From Leptidea sinapis (Eukaryota > Arthropoda > Insecta > Lepidoptera > Pieridae): a stretch of DNA of 64,000 bases. Where the stretch lies: contig NC_066287.1 of assembly GCF_905404315.1 (NCBI RefSeq), forward strand, positions 3,782,001 to 3,846,000, given 5' to 3'. The stretch's first letter is position 1; each line of letters starts with the position of its first letter. The notes below the pieces were generated by a model, which made no database searches, was not told where the DNA came from, and was given only the letters and a program-made list of their open reading frames with translations. Shown piece by piece: positions 44,408-55,870 of this stretch. A program made the position numbers and the translations under genes.

Positions 44408-44935
44408 AAAATCGGAACGGAAGCGGACCAACTCCACATATACAACGAATACATTTTTTTTGAGCCACTAATGCTTGACGAACTCCTGTACCATTTCCCC
44501 AGATGAGAAGATCGTATCTGAGTACGGAAGCGACATAACCATGGTACGCCATTAACGATAACTTATTAGAAGCAATTTTCCTGAGTCTTCTAAGGACATA
44601 CTCAAATCTATAAATTTTAGAGCATACTTTATCAATGTGATCGGAGAAATTAAGGTACTCATCTAAGATTACACCTTAAAATATAGTACTGCCAACTTTT
44701 TCAATATTTATTCCATTATAATTAATATTTAGATCAGTTTGTCTACGTTCTTTTACACAAAATTGCATAACTTTGTTTTCAATAAATTCACAACAAATTC
44801 ATTATTATCAAGCCAATTAATGATATTTATCAAAGTACAGTTAATGTTCGATTGATATTCATTTAAATTATCAGTATATATAGAGGACATGAGAAACGAT
44901 ATATCATCAGCAAACATAAAACAATGGTTGTTGAG
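44408..44935 (-). pseudogene. Non-LTR reverse transcriptase, palm-thumb remnant
   Basis: Minus-strand reading includes HCFMFADDISFLMSS (the FADD catalytic box), INWLDNNEFVVNLLKTKLCN, and in a second frame GVILDEYLNFSDHIDKVCSK then SKIYRFEYVLRRLRKIAS. This is the canonical order of jockey/CR1-like LINE RTs: F-A-D-D, W.....L..N..KT, L.G(V/I).LD..L.(F/W)..HI. Several frameshifts and stops make it a dead copy. It ends next to MITE-A copy 4; the distal coding is missing. Confidence 0.72.
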
Positions 44936-45234
44936 TTATTTTTTCATAATCTGTTTTTGTATAATTTATGGTTAGGAGCTGTCATGTTGCAATTTTAATT
45001 CTGTTGTCTTTAATGTGCTATGTTATTATGTTCTTGCTTCTTCAACTTGTAGTATAACATATTTCACATTTATGCACAGCACAAATATCTGTGTTTTACT
45101 TAAAAAACTAGCACAATAAAAATCTGGACCTTTGCGTAGATATCTCCAACTGCACGGAACATAAAATACATTCAGTTAAATCATTACACATACCACAACA
45201 AACGAAATACTCTTATTATTTAATCAAAGATAAA

Positions 45235-45330
45235 AACAAATTAATGAACGACTCGGGACTCGAGCCGGCCTTTCGGGTTCAGTTCGAGCGCTCACCCCAA
45301 CTGAGCCTACCGTTCGAGTGACGTATGGAT
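45235..45330 (-). mobile_element. SINE-D-like tRNA head
   Basis: Minus strand CGAACGGTAGGCTCAGTTGG (A box) and GGCTCGAGTCCCG (degenerate B box), related to 59826-59985. It abuts the poly-A side of the next LINE. Confidence 0.55.
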
Positions 45331-45336
45331 CGTAAA

Positions 45337-46390
45337 TTTTTTTTTTATTTATTTATTTAATAGGAAGCCCACGTTGCATACAATGTATTACCTTATAGTA
45401 TATTTACACATTAATTACTTATATTATTTAACATCGTATACCCCATTTACGGGCTAACTCGACATGCAATTAATTACTTAATTAAATTACAAGTACTTAA
45501 AAACATTATTAACATAATATGACAATTTCTTCGTTTACTTACTACTTATCTAATTTACTCAATAAATTGGTTACTTAAACAAAAATATAAAAAACTTATC
45601 ACTCTAAACAAAAAAAAAAACTAAATTTTATATAAACTAAATTTAAAATACAGCAACTATTATTAAATACGAAAAAAAAAAACGAATGATATTATTTAAT
45701 TAAATGATTTTTAATTTTGCACTTGAAAATCGATGCAGAGTTCCAAAATATGTCCAACTCTGCTATTTTAAATATATTGTTATAGGACATTACAATTCTG
45801 TTAATAGGAGCGGCCCTACCTAGGTTACTCTTTGTAATTATTGGCATAAAAGTAATTTTATTTTTAATATGTGACCGTGCATTTTGTCTTGGAACTGCTA
45901 ACCTTATTCTGTTTAATAAGTTCGGGCTATCAATAGCTCCATTTACAATTTTATGCAAAAAACAGAGATCTATTGAGTTTCTACGATTGCATAGTGATAT
46001 AGTTTTATAAAGTTTTAAGAGATCGTTGGTATTATTAATTTCTTTTAATATATTGTCCTTGTAGGCTAAGTGTTGTAAGAATTTTTTTTGTACTCTTTCT
46101 ATTCTGTCTTTATGCACTTGATAGTTAGGATTCCATACAACAGAGCAATATTCAAGTTTACTTCTAATCATTGAATTAAACAGCGTTAATTTTGTGGATG
46201 ATCTTTTAAATTCTTTTGTACTTCTTGTTATGAAACCTAAAAGTTTAAGAGCATTACTCACCAGATTATCAATATGTGGTATGAAACTCAACTTACAATC
46301 TAGAATGATCCCGAGATCATTTATTTGATTGACCGTTTCTAATAAATCTTGGTATGTCTTGTTCAACTCTAGAGGTTGTGGCTCCATCTA
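45337..46390 (-). mobile_element. Jockey/CR1-like LINE, 5'-truncated
   Basis: 3' end with poly-T plus (ATTT)n on the plus strand at 45337-45359, a 330-bp UTR-like segment, then the open C-terminal coding region. A family distinct from LINE-B/C/D by sequence. Confidence 0.7.
45692..46387 (-). CDS. LINE reverse transcriptase C-terminal half (partial)
   Basis: A 231-codon uninterrupted frame. INDLGIILDCKLSFIPHIDN is the RT motif after the palm (LG(I/V).LD..L.F..HI), followed by LLGFITRSTKEF, LFNSMIRSKLEYCSVVWNPN and RIERVQKKFLQHL, the standard non-LTR RT thumb and connection region. No endonuclease, palm YADD box or N-terminus: the element is 5' truncated near 46390, so it cannot be autonomous. 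The lack of stops suggests a relatively recent insertion. The initiator Met at 46387 is only the first Met in the open frame. Confidence 0.8.
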   Translation of the reverse strand: MEPQPLELNKTYQDLLETVNQINDLGIILDCKLSFIPHIDNLVSNALKLLGFITRSTKEFKRSSTKLTLFNSMIRSKLEYCSVVWNPNYQVHKDRIERVQKKFLQHLAYKDNILKEINNTNDLLKLYKTISLCNRRNSIDLCFLHKIVNGAIDSPNLLNRIRLAVPRQNARSHIKNKITFMPIITKSNLGRAAPINRIVMSYNNIFKIAELDIFWNSASIFKCKIKNHLIK

Positions 46391-47335
46391 CCATCGTTCA
46401 TAAATATTGGTAAGAAATTTAATTTGTTAATTAATCCCAAAAATGAGTGTATCACTTTAAAATAACAAATTGTAAAGATACTTAATATAGGTATTCTAAT
46501 AAATATTAAATGTGAAAGTTACTATCAATATGCGAAAACTTTAAAATAGTGTAAAATGTTCACACTATTGTAGAGTAATGAAATTATTGTAACACTAAGT
46601 TTTCCAAATAAAATAATAAAATCGTAAAAATTTGCACACACACACGCACGCACACAAAGGAGAATTACAGAAAAGGGTATTGGGTACCTAGATTTAATAC
46701 AGAAAATTTTGACAGTTAATAATATAATATTTGATAAAATTAGGTTCATCATTTTCAAGTTATAAAGTATACTTTATAACAAGGATTGCAGCGAAAGGAA
46801 ACTGGAGGAGATATCCAGCGAACCGAAGCGGTCGTTGACTCGACGAGGGCCCTCCGGTCTCTCCGTTTTGTATTGAACCTAATGACGCCATGTTGTTTTG
46901 ACTGGTCCAAGATATTTGAAACTACTGAAATGAAATTTATTTTTGCTCCCGAAAAGTCCTTTTTACTTAAAAAAATGTTTATCGGTCCTAATCAACGAAA
47001 AAGTATCACTTTTATGATAGGAGATCAGTATCTTTTTCAGATATATTGAAAATTTTATAGAAATTAAAAAAAAAAAAATTATTTATCCAATAAAACCCCT
47101 ATACTTACAGAGTAACCTGTTCCCGATACAAACTTAACTTAAACTTAAGTATTTAAATTAACTTATATATATATAAATACGTACCATAAATAGTACCTAC
47201 TATACTAGATAATTATTACTAACAGAAATACACAAACTACCCTAATTTTAAACTTGTTCAGTGAGCAAAGGATAAAGGAAACCAGACATAACGGCCAAGC
47301 CCGGACCAATATGTATAATTACACTACCTCTACCA
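46391..47335. other. No gene seen
   Basis: Includes a (CA)n-like run at 46634-46656 and a GC-rich patch 46785-46870. The 87-codon frame at 46786-47049 has no recognised family. Confidence 0.35.
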
Positions 47336-47412
47336 GCTAAACGAAACATACACGCAGCAGGAATCGAACTTACAAACTGTAGGATATAGTCGCACACGGA
47401 CCGTTCCACCAA
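47336..47412 (-). repeat. Weak tRNA-like / SINE head
   Basis: Minus strand AAGTTCGATTCCTGC resembles a B box and TAATTGGTGGAACGGTCCG a poor A box. No SINE body is recognised. Confidence 0.3.
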
Positions 47413-47659
47413 TTAGGGACTTGTCAGAATTTTAAATATTCACTTAGCTTGCGAACAAAATGAAACACCTGCAGAACTCCCCTGTACTTTTGTAACGTAC
47501 CCCCAATAGAGGTGTTTCCGGGTTCTATTCTCCCTACATCCTACCTACCGGACGGTGCAGCCACGATTGTGAAACCCCACCGAAATTCATGGTGCACCTT
47601 GTCCAACGCTCATTGCATCCCATTACCAGCACAGTTGACAGTAGAGAACCTGATAGTAA

Positions 47660-47990
47660 TATCATTTATCACGGGAAGTGCTCATAGGAGTTGTTCGGAT
47701 TAGGAATTGTTGATTCCAGCGGCCGAATTCCACTTTCACACACATTCCTTCAAAATGCAAAATTCCCCCCACATCACGTGGACGTCTGGCATTCTACAAT
47801 CCCGCGTTTTGCAAGAAATTTCTTGCCTTGTTTGTGGAATCAATTACCGGCTGCTGTTTTCCCGAACAGTAACGACTTAAGGCCCTTCAAGAAAAGAGCA
47901 TAACCCACCTCAAAGGCCGGTAACACATATCTGGACACTTGTTGTTGCGGACGACCGTGGCCGGTTGCCTTATTACTCACCATCCCGTGG
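47660..47990 (+). mobile_element. LINE-B-related RT C-terminus remnant
   Basis: The frame reads FPPHHVDVWHSTIPRFARNF, then LWNQLPAAVFPNSNDLRPFK, parallel to HPHHLDVWRSSTVRFSRSFL...LWNELPCAVFP in LINE-B. A different, older subfamily. Confidence 0.65.
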
Positions 47991-50511
47991 TGTTGCAATT
48001 GCATTAGCCAACAATTTGCCCAGCAAGGCTAATACGAGAGCAAAAAGTGAACTCGCTCTTCGCTGCAAGCTGTTAATCGGAAGGGGCTAGTATTTGGGAG
48101 CCCCCGCCCAGAGATGAGATGTGTGTGACACATGTATTTAGAAAGTCTATACCACAATAATTAACAGAAGCATCCGATTTACAACCAGCTAATCATGAAT
48201 CAAATGCCTCAAGTGGACTTCCTCTTTTACACTTCTATAACTAAATAAGGACATGGCAGCTTGGGCGGCACCTTCAAGGCAACGGTTTTTACTAGCATGA
48301 CTAGTTACATCGAAGGTGAACAACAGGTGCCATTCGTGCGTAATAGCTAATTTTTATTTCATAATGCGCATTGTTCGTTGCAAATCTTGATTTGGTTTAA
48401 ATTGAAAATTCTCATGCAGAGCTTTTTGTAACGAATGTGTTTAGAGTGCCCATTGGTTATTCTCATTGGTTGTTATATCTCTGGATCAGGGATTTCAGCC
48501 CGAGAAAAGCTGTCATAAATTGTTTGCTTCTCGAGTTGTAGAAAAGTTGAAAAAACAGAATACAACAAGTATTTACAGTTTCAGTTTTTTAATGCTCATG
48601 TATAAAAATGTAATGTCATAGACAAGAACGTCTAGCCAAGAAACGAGTACGAAGATGATTCGGTATTCATCTTAATCGGTGTGCGGTGCGAGTGCGGGCA
48701 AGCGCTGAGCAGTCAGTCAGGGAAGAACTATCAAGCGAGGCGGTTGTGTCCCAAGCGCATGCCGGGAACACCACATTCTTATAATGTAATCTATTTTAGC
48801 TGTGAAGCAAAGTAAAACGTTTGTTATACCGTATATTTGTTAGACTGTGTTTTATTTGCCGTCGTGTTCAACGCCCACAACAATGGACAACCACGAAGAC
48901 CCTGACCATGTGACCCGCCTTGCCCTGTCACATATATATACTTTTTTCCTAATGGCTATAGGCTAATAGTAGCAGCTGGTCACAATTTTTTTATTTTCAA
49001 CAATCGCTACCGGCATAGCATTGCAGTAGACGTGAATAGTAGTAGAATGTTCGCCCTTCGTATTATTTATTGCTTTACGAAGGGCGCTCAAATTATATTG
49101 AAAATGAGGTGCACACTACATATTTAGACACTTAAACTTTTTTCTGCTTCTAGGTGTTAAACAGCGGTTTTCCTTTGATCAAAAAGGAAAATATGGACAT
49201 ATTGCTAGGATAAAAGCAGCAGTGAAAGATCTAGATCAGGGAGCCACTATTAACGGCTATTTAGAAAAAATCTTTACATCAAACGATAAAAACTGCGTTA
49301 CTAGTCAGTGGGAAACGGCGAGGCAAACTAAAAAAACTATTTTGTGTCATCAATATAATGACCTGGCTAAATATAACAGTCAATGAATGATGTGTTACCC
49401 TGATAGTAATCTGTACCCGCTGTGGGACGGTCTGGCTCAAAGGTGTGCTTTTGTTGAGTTTCCGAATAAATAAATAAATCTTAAGATTTTCATCGGAGTA
49501 CGTTACAACACTTATTGCCCACACCTAGTAAGATTGTCATAACATAAAACTTTATCAAAGTCGCCGCACCCGCTATCATTAATCACGCCGTTTCGAAATG
49601 TCCAACTCGTTAATGACCTGTTCAAAATAATGATGTAAACTTGGCAATACTGGTGATAATCTGAGATCTGATAGTGTTCCAGTCATCTTTGTTAAAGTAA
49701 ACTATATACCAATACGTCTCCTATACATGAAGAAGCACGAAAAAATTACGACAACCAGTTCTGAATGGACGAACTGTGAAATTGTTATAGGAAAAGTTTT
49801 TGAAATTTCTGACATTTTATATAAATTACCTTGCCGAAAACCATCTTAAATGATATAAGTAACGTTCAAAATATTATATTTTAAGAGTCCGCAAGGATTT
49901 CCTTCAAATCCAAATATTCTTGTGCTCGAGCAACGAAAGTATTAGCTAACAGGTATTCATACAATAACAACGTACAATCGTTTTGGTCTCTAATCGTGAT
50001 AATGGGAAGACGGCATTAAAAAAGAGGATGTACGACTTGGTCGAGGAAATCGATGAAAAAGATGGAAGCCATTGTTAATTCTAATTCAGGGCGACAAAAG
50101 AGGAAAGGAATAAAACAAATAGGTACATAGACGATTTGATAGTTTAAAACGTAAATATAATATTATAAACACGGATAGTGTATAACCACTTATTATAATC
50201 TATACGTACAATAGTTTATTTATAGTATTCGCTGTAATTGATATATACGTTCTTGAGAACGTATCTAAAGACGTAACTGTAAGAGATACGCATTGAAAGG
50301 AGGCCAATAGCTCTTTGTGGTTTAATAGAAAAATGTGAATGGCAATGGACAGTTGCAGATATTATAAGGTCGTGCCTCTATTACTGATCGTAATAAATTT
50401 CTATACATGTAGTGCATTCATACATATAGGATGCAGTCCTGGCGTAAAATCAGATTAGATTACACAGGGATAGACATCGCAAAATTATAGGCGTTTTCAC
50501 TGTCTTTTCAC
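47991..50511. other. No gene seen; GC-rich patch at 48640-48960
   Basis: The patch contains GTGCGGTGCGAGTGCGGGCA and an ATG context (AACAATGGACAACCACGAAG) that could be a retrovirus-like leader or gag start, but no LTR pair or gag/pol follows. The rest is AT-rich. Confidence 0.3.
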
Positions 50512-50718
50512 AGCCCCGCATGCAGAGGATGCATAGCGCCAGAGGAAACGCCAGAACAAGTGCTTAGAGAGTGCAGGAGTGTGGCCCACCAACGGCGACA
50601 AATCCTCGAATCTCCAACATCGCTTCCGGATACCAGTAGTAATTTGAAAACAGTGCTAGACATCTTGGACGATCTGAGCTGGAGTAAGACGAACGGAGTG
50701 CGTAAACAACCTAGCTAA
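50512..50718 (+). pseudogene. LINE C-terminal zinc-knuckle tail
   Basis: The frame reads SPACRGCIAPEETPEQVLRE, then CRSVAHQRRQILESPTSLPD, and ends at TAA. C-x2-C...EQV..EC is the C-x2-C-x(7)-H-x4-C knuckle found at the end of R1/I-group LINE ORF2s, here with the histidine position as Gln. Only the last 68 codons survive. Confidence 0.6.
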
Positions 50719-52202
50719 ACTAACTAAGGTGCCATACACACAAGAATTTACTGTTCATAGCATTATACTGAGGCGACTCTCCCACTTCCAGTTTGTCATG
50801 CGGTTCACTCGGCTCATCTTGAGTCATTGGATGTTAAGGGTACCGAAATGCAGTTATTTTACCAACTACGGCTTCCTTCAAATAATGCTTAAAGATAGAA
50901 TAGGGGGCCGAAATACCTACATTGTGAAATCCAATAGGAGGTTACAATTAATTTCTGTTGGACCATTCCGCCAAATTGACTTAATTAAGCTACACCTTTT
51001 TTTTCATACAAAAACTAATCCTTGATCAAAAAGTTTGTAGGAAGTTATTGACATGATATTTTCGACAAGTCTATAGGATACAAAACGAAATTTATATTCC
51101 GATCATGTTCTGATAGCATACCTACGTTATATTCGTCGCAGCGATACAATCTAATAAAAAATCAATATCCTAATCTTGATTTAGCATTCGATACTGCGAT
51201 TGAAATGTAGGTATCACAAGTTACAACGTGACGTGATCGTTAATATAATACTGAATAATAAACATTATTTATTAGTTTAACAGTTAGTGACCAAAAATTA
51301 TTTTGCAAATATTTTATAACGGAAGAGTAAGATGAATTTGTTTAACGGAAACTCTTATGTAAAGTGTTCATCGTGGGTCATATTCTTCGACAACAATTTT
51401 TTAAGTGAAAACATTTTAGCCGCGTTTGGATACTTTTTGGTAGGGGAAAATATTATGGGTTGGTGTCACCGACATGCTCATGACTGGGGCACACGATAAA
51501 TGAATAATTAAAAACATATTTTAATGCATGAATATATAGTTAGACAGTTTTTGGATGACCGTCACCGAAATGCTTATAGCAGTATATCTGTAGCTATACA
51601 ACTGACATATTGTGCAGCATTAGTGCTGTGTAAGTGAAATTTAATGGATTTAGTGAAAAGTTCAATGTGTGTATGTTGAAATAGTGTTTTCAGTGGTCAA
51701 TAAGTAAATTTAAAATAAGTTTTACAAATAAATTGAACTTAATAGGTAATTATTAAATTGTGTTTAAACATTATCCATGAAATTTCAAATATTAATCGTC
51801 TCTACAACTGCCAACTTTTTCTAAATTTATAATCATTACGGTTTCATAATTACAGTCATCTTAGCATTTAAACATAGCTCAATCTAATGTATAGAGACGC
51901 AAATGGGTTATTTTAGCCATTGCACTGTGTCTGACGGGAAGGGGATTAATACGAACAGCTCTATAAACTATGTTCAGAGCAATTTGAATTCTAATATGAT
52001 TACGATACGGTGCATTTGAGCGTTGTATGCCATTACTTTACCCTTCCGGGGGATTGGGAAGGGCTGTCGAGTCGCGATCGAATTTTAATTTAAAAGGATT
52101 ATTTTGATTGACATGTTAGCAATGAAATACAGAAAACTATCGTGTTTGTGTTTCATTTGATTTTCCGTCTAACAATATTGTATTCTATTCATACCTACCA
52201 GT
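50719..52202. other. No gene seen
   Basis: A 98-codon frame at 50729-51025 starts in the LINE flank; no family pattern. Confidence 0.4.
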
Positions 52203-52435
52203 CTTAGATCATTTATTCGTCTAGATAGACTGTAACAGCTGTGAAAACGTCGAAAAACTATCGATTGGCAGTTAACTTCTGTTAACTTTTGAGCAATGTA
52301 CGCATACTAACAAAGTGTCATAGAAATCGCGAGTGTAAGTCATAGCATATCACGCACACTACAGTAATAAATCTGACTGTTTTCCTCGGTTGTCTAGCAG
52401 CAAGAGGTTCTATCTAGACGTATAAATTATCTAAG
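52203..52435 (+). mobile_element. MITE-C copy, intact (233 bp)
   Basis: CTTAGATCATTTATTCGTCT ... TCTATCTAGACGTATAAATT...ATCTAAG. The longest intact copy, useful as a reference for the interrupted ones. Confidence 0.85.
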
Positions 52436-52671
52436 ATAGCAGTATTGTACTTATTCATACTTAAATGACTGAAATGCTTTTAAATGATCAGACTCTAGTT
52501 GTTTGGGGGTAAAATATGTGCAATAAAAGCATTTTTAAAAGGAGAAGCAAACACGCAAGAGACTAATGAGATGGGAAGTTGTGAGATAACCACCCATGGA
52601 CACCCACAACAGCAGACACCAGGTCGAGAGATGCGTTGCCGGCCTTTAAGGTGGGAGTATGCTCTATGAAG

Positions 52672-53502
52672 CCAATTGCCAGGCGAATATCAAACTGGCG
52701 AGTCAGTGATGAAATTTCGCTATCGGATCACCGTCACATAGCATACGACATCTTGACTTGCCTCGAAAAACAACTATATACGTTTAGGGATCCAAAGAAA
52801 ACAAACTGGACTGTCTATAAAGAGAAACTCAGGAGTAATTTGGAGAATATCCCTAAGCGCATCAGAACCCTGGATGAGCTAGAGTTGGCAGTGAAAGTAA
52901 CCACGGATGGCATCACTGACGCCTACGAGGCTAGCTGCCCTCTCTCCTTACAACACTCAAACAGGAAAGTGCCTTGGTGGAATTCAAACTTGAACAAACT
53001 AAGGCAGAAATCCAGAAGGCTGTTTAACAGGGCTAAAAAAAATCAAGAATGGGAACCTTACAAAGAAGCCCTAACAGATTACAACAGAGAAGTTAGGAAG
53101 GCCAAACGAGCGTCTTGGAAGAGGTTCTGCGAGGATATAACTAAAATTCCCCAAGGATCCCGAGTACACAAACTGCTCGCCAAGGACAAACCTAGCCAAA
53201 TCGGCCTGCTTAAGAGACCAGATGGATCTTTTACAGCCGACGACGTAGAAAACGTAAGAGTACTGATGGCCCACCACTTTCCGGGGGCTACCTATCAACC
53301 AACTGTAGCAACGCCTACACAACGGCCTCTTGACGAGGACTGGCGTAGAGCGGCAAAGATAATCAGACCCCGGGATATAAGGTGCGCCATCAAGACTCTG
53401 AAACCCTACAAGTCAAGCGGTCTAGACAACATTTTTCCAGCGCTTCTTCAAAAAGGCCTGGATATCCTAGTACCGCTACTAGTAGTGGAATATACCGGGT
53501 AA
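52672..53502 (+). CDS. I-group LINE ORF2, part 1: endonuclease end and RT N-terminus
   Basis: The open frame starts inside ORF2 because the element is 5' truncated; the ATG at 52636 belongs to the target sequence. WRVSDEISLSDHRHIAYD carries the terminal SDHR-x-I motif of APE-type endonucleases (Asp and His of the active site), near 52717-52740. After a lysine- and arginine-rich linker comes IKTLKPYKSSGLDNIFPALL, the first RT block. The frame stops at 53500-53502 after LVVEYTG; homology continues in the frame of part 2, so a single indel lies at about 53480-53492. The endonuclease is missing its N-terminal two thirds. Confidence 0.85.
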   Translation, partial: PIARRISNWRVSDEISLSDHRHIAYDILTCLEKQLYTFRDPKKTNWTVYKEKLRSNLENIPKRIRTLDELELAVKVTTDGITDAYEASCPLSLQHSNRKVPWWNSNLNKLRQKSRRLFNRAKKNQEWEPYKEALTDYNREVRKAKRASWKRFCEDITKIPQGSRVHKLLAKDKPSQIGLLKRPDGSFTADDVENVRVLMAHHFPGATYQPTVATPTQRPLDEDWRRAAKIIRPRDIRCAIKTLKPYKSSGLDNIFPALLQKGLDILVPLLVVEYTG

Positions 53503-55706
53503 GCTTTGCCTGGGGCTATCTTCCAGAGCAATGGACTAGGGCTAAAGTACTATTTATACCTAAGGCAGGCAGAAAGGACTACTCCCTGCCAAGCTCCTTC
53601 AGACCCATTAGCCTAACCTCCTTTCTCCTGAAGGTTATTGAGAAAGTCTTGGACAGACACATAAGAGAGCATGCTCTAAGCCTAAAGCCCATTCATAGTT
53701 CTCAACACGCCTACTGTAGAGGCAGGTCTACAGAAACGGCCCTTCTACAACTTGTGGATAGAGTCGAGAAGGCGTTACAAGACAAACAGATTGCACTTTG
53801 TGCGTTCCTAGACATTGAGGGCGCCTTTGACAATACCCCGACAGACACGCTAGTGAAGGGACTAATTAACAAAAATGTAGACTCCACCACTGTCAAATGG
53901 GTAAGGTCAATGCTCTCAAATCGCAAAGCTCTAATCTCCCTCCATGGGACATCACTGGAGCTATACACTACGCGAGGTTGCCCACAAGGTGGCGTTCTTT
54001 CGCCACTTCTATGGACACTAGCAGTAGACGAACTACTTAGTAAGCTGGCAGAACTCAGAATTGATGCACTAGGGTACGCAGACGACCTAGTTATTATCGT
54101 CAGAGGTTTCTGCCAAAGCTTACTAAGCTCTATACTGCAAAAGGCGCTAAACACCATCTCACAGTGGTGTACAGCCAACAAACTGTCAGTCAACGCAGGA
54201 AAGACTGTTATTGTGCCATTCACGAGGAAACGGAGACTTAACAAACTGAAGTCTCCCACCTTGAACGGCTCTACTTTGGAATTCTCAGCTGAGGTTAAGT
54301 ATCTGGGAGTCACATTCGACCAGAAACTCACATGGAATTCTCACATCGACAAAGCCGTGAAAAAGGCTAAAACAACCTTGGGTGTATGTCGACGTCTGGT
54401 AGGGAGACATTGGGGAATGCGCCCCAAGATCCTCCTATGGCTATTCAAAGCAATTGTGAGACCAACAATCACATACGCCTCCATTGTGTGGTGGAACAAA
54501 GCCAACCAGAAAACAACTGCAGACAGACTAAATAGCCTGCAGAGACTTGCCTGTATGTTGGTAACCGGAGCCATGACGTCTTCTCCTGGTGCGGCCATTG
54601 AAGCAATGCTAAACCTACCGCCTCTTCCACTGTTCATACAGCAAGAGGCGAAGGCAAGCATGCTGAGGGCAATCGCCCAGGGGGGTTCATGTAACTGGAT
54701 GTCGCAAACGCTTAGGACCTTAGAGGACTCAGTTATGCGAGACCACATATTAGGCATGTTACCTGATCAGATGATTCCACAATTAATCTCTGTTAAACAC
54801 TATATCGTGGAACTACCTTCCAGGGACGACTGGATGAACAACAAAGTCACGTGGAAGGACGGGAGCCTCATGTGGTTCACCGATGGGTCGAAAATGGAAA
54901 ATGAAGTCGGCTGTGGGGTCTATGGAGAACGCCCCAGGTTTAAATCCAGCACAAACCTGGGAAGCTTTACCTCCATATTTCAAGCAGAGGTGTACGCCAT
55001 CCTGGAATGCGCGGAAACCAATATCCAAAAAGGCTACTTCAATCATAACATATACATTCACTCTGATAGTCAGGCAGCATTGTTGGCTTTAGACGCTGAC
55101 TTGACGTCGTCTAAGTTAGTCAATAATTGCGTCGAATGCCTGAATTCATTAGGCATGAAAAACAGAGTGATTCTCAGATGGGTCCCAGGGCACGCCGGAA
55201 TCATAGGCAATGAAATGGCCGATGAGCTCGCAAGAGCTGGGGCTAAAGCAGTCCGATATGGTCCGGAACCCATTTGTGGACTGCCAAAGAGCGCCATCCG
55301 ACACACCCTGAGTAACCAATGTAAACAAGAAGCACTTAAACGCTGGAACAACTCTTCAGGTTTAAACCACTCTAAAGCACTGATAAGGGCATTCAACAGC
55401 AGCTATGCGAATGAAGCCCTATCATTGAACAGGAAAAATCTATGCATACTCACTAGGATGCTAACCGGGCACTGTCGCCTAAACAAGCACCTCAGTGTGG
55501 TCGGCATCAGAAGCGACAAGGCTTGCAGGTTCTGCCTTGAGGATGATGAAACACCTATTCATCTACTCTGCGACTGCGGCCCACTAATGCATAAGCGTAA
55601 CACAATCTTTGGCAACTACTTCGTACCTCCAGATAGTGTTTGCAACACTCGCGTCAAGGAACTACTGCGGTTCGTAAAGGCGGTAGGGCTTGACGATGAG
55701 CTTTAG
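53490..55706 (+). CDS. I-group LINE ORF2, part 2: reverse transcriptase and RNase H
   Basis: Uninterrupted frame; a formal Met occurs at 53382 but homology starts near 53490. Residues are counted from 53382. RT: SSFRPISLTSFLLKVIEKVL (71-90), motif A FLDIEGAFD (Asp144, Asp150), motif B RGCPQGGVLSPLLW (198-211), catalytic YADD (232-235), YLGVTFDQKLTWNSHI (307-322). RNase H from about 496: Asp501 in FTDGSK, Glu536, Asp562 in HSDSQA, His604 in GHAGIIGNEMAD and Asp614, so the full catalytic set is present. C-terminal knuckle CRFCLEDDETPIHLLC (Cys715, Cys718, His727, Cys730). All key residues intact over some 740 codons. Antisense frames here are shadows. Confidence 0.92.
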   Translation: MYRVSFAWGYLPEQWTRAKVLFIPKAGRKDYSLPSSFRPISLTSFLLKVIEKVLDRHIREHALSLKPIHSSQHAYCRGRSTETALLQLVDRVEKALQDKQIALCAFLDIEGAFDNTPTDTLVKGLINKNVDSTTVKWVRSMLSNRKALISLHGTSLELYTTRGCPQGGVLSPLLWTLAVDELLSKLAELRIDALGYADDLVIIVRGFCQSLLSSILQKALNTISQWCTANKLSVNAGKTVIVPFTRKRRLNKLKSPTLNGSTLEFSAEVKYLGVTFDQKLTWNSHIDKAVKKAKTTLGVCRRLVGRHWGMRPKILLWLFKAIVRPTITYASIVWWNKANQKTTADRLNSLQRLACMLVTGAMTSSPGAAIEAMLNLPPLPLFIQQEAKASMLRAIAQGGSCNWMSQTLRTLEDSVMRDHILGMLPDQMIPQLISVKHYIVELPSRDDWMNNKVTWKDGSLMWFTDGSKMENEVGCGVYGERPRFKSSTNLGSFTSIFQAEVYAILECAETNIQKGYFNHNIYIHSDSQAALLALDADLTSSKLVNNCVECLNSLGMKNRVILRWVPGHAGIIGNEMADELARAGAKAVRYGPEPICGLPKSAIRHTLSNQCKQEALKRWNNSSGLNHSKALIRAFNSSYANEALSLNRKNLCILTRMLTGHCRLNKHLSVVGIRSDKACRFCLEDDETPIHLLCDCGPLMHKRNTIFGNYFVPPDSVCNTRVKELLRFVKAVGLDDEL

Positions 55707-55870
55707 TATGAGTGGCGAACACAATAGTCCAATTCTGGACGCGGTGTTACTAGGAACCTTTTAGGACCAGGAAATAGCCACCCTCTTCAAATAATAATAA
55801 TAATAATAATGCTCTATGAAGGTGCTTAAGTCGTATAGGTTCGTGAAAACTGGAGCTCGTTACTGATGTC

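Larger units (their letters stand above)
52672..55808 (+). mobile_element. I-group LINE (RT + RNase H), 5'-truncated
   Basis: Flanked by an exact 13-bp duplication ATGCTCTATGAAG (52659-52671 and 55809-55821). Ends in an (AAT)n run at about 55789-55808. Carries the end of an APE endonuclease, a full RT, RNase H and a C-terminal zinc knuckle. The RNase H and (TAA)-type tail favour the I/LOA side of non-LTR elements; clade call is inference. Confidence 0.9.
52560..55870 (+). mobile_element. LINE-B-type 3' fragment serving as target of the I-group LINE
   Basis: 52560-52671 (GATGCGTTGCCGGCCTTTAA...) and 55809-55870 (ATGAAGGTGCTTAAGTCGTA) join into LINE-B-like sequence (compare GCCGGCCTTTAAGGAAGG...GTACCCATGTCGTATCG at 59325). 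The intervening DNA is the I-group LINE. Confidence 0.7.

Noticed and set aside
46786..47049. 87-codon plus frame in a partly GC-rich patch
   Set aside because: No family pattern, no splice context; left as unassigned.
53711..54757. Long antisense frames (206 and 138 codons) under the LINE ORF2
   Set aside because: Shadows of the RT coding strand; no independent domain.
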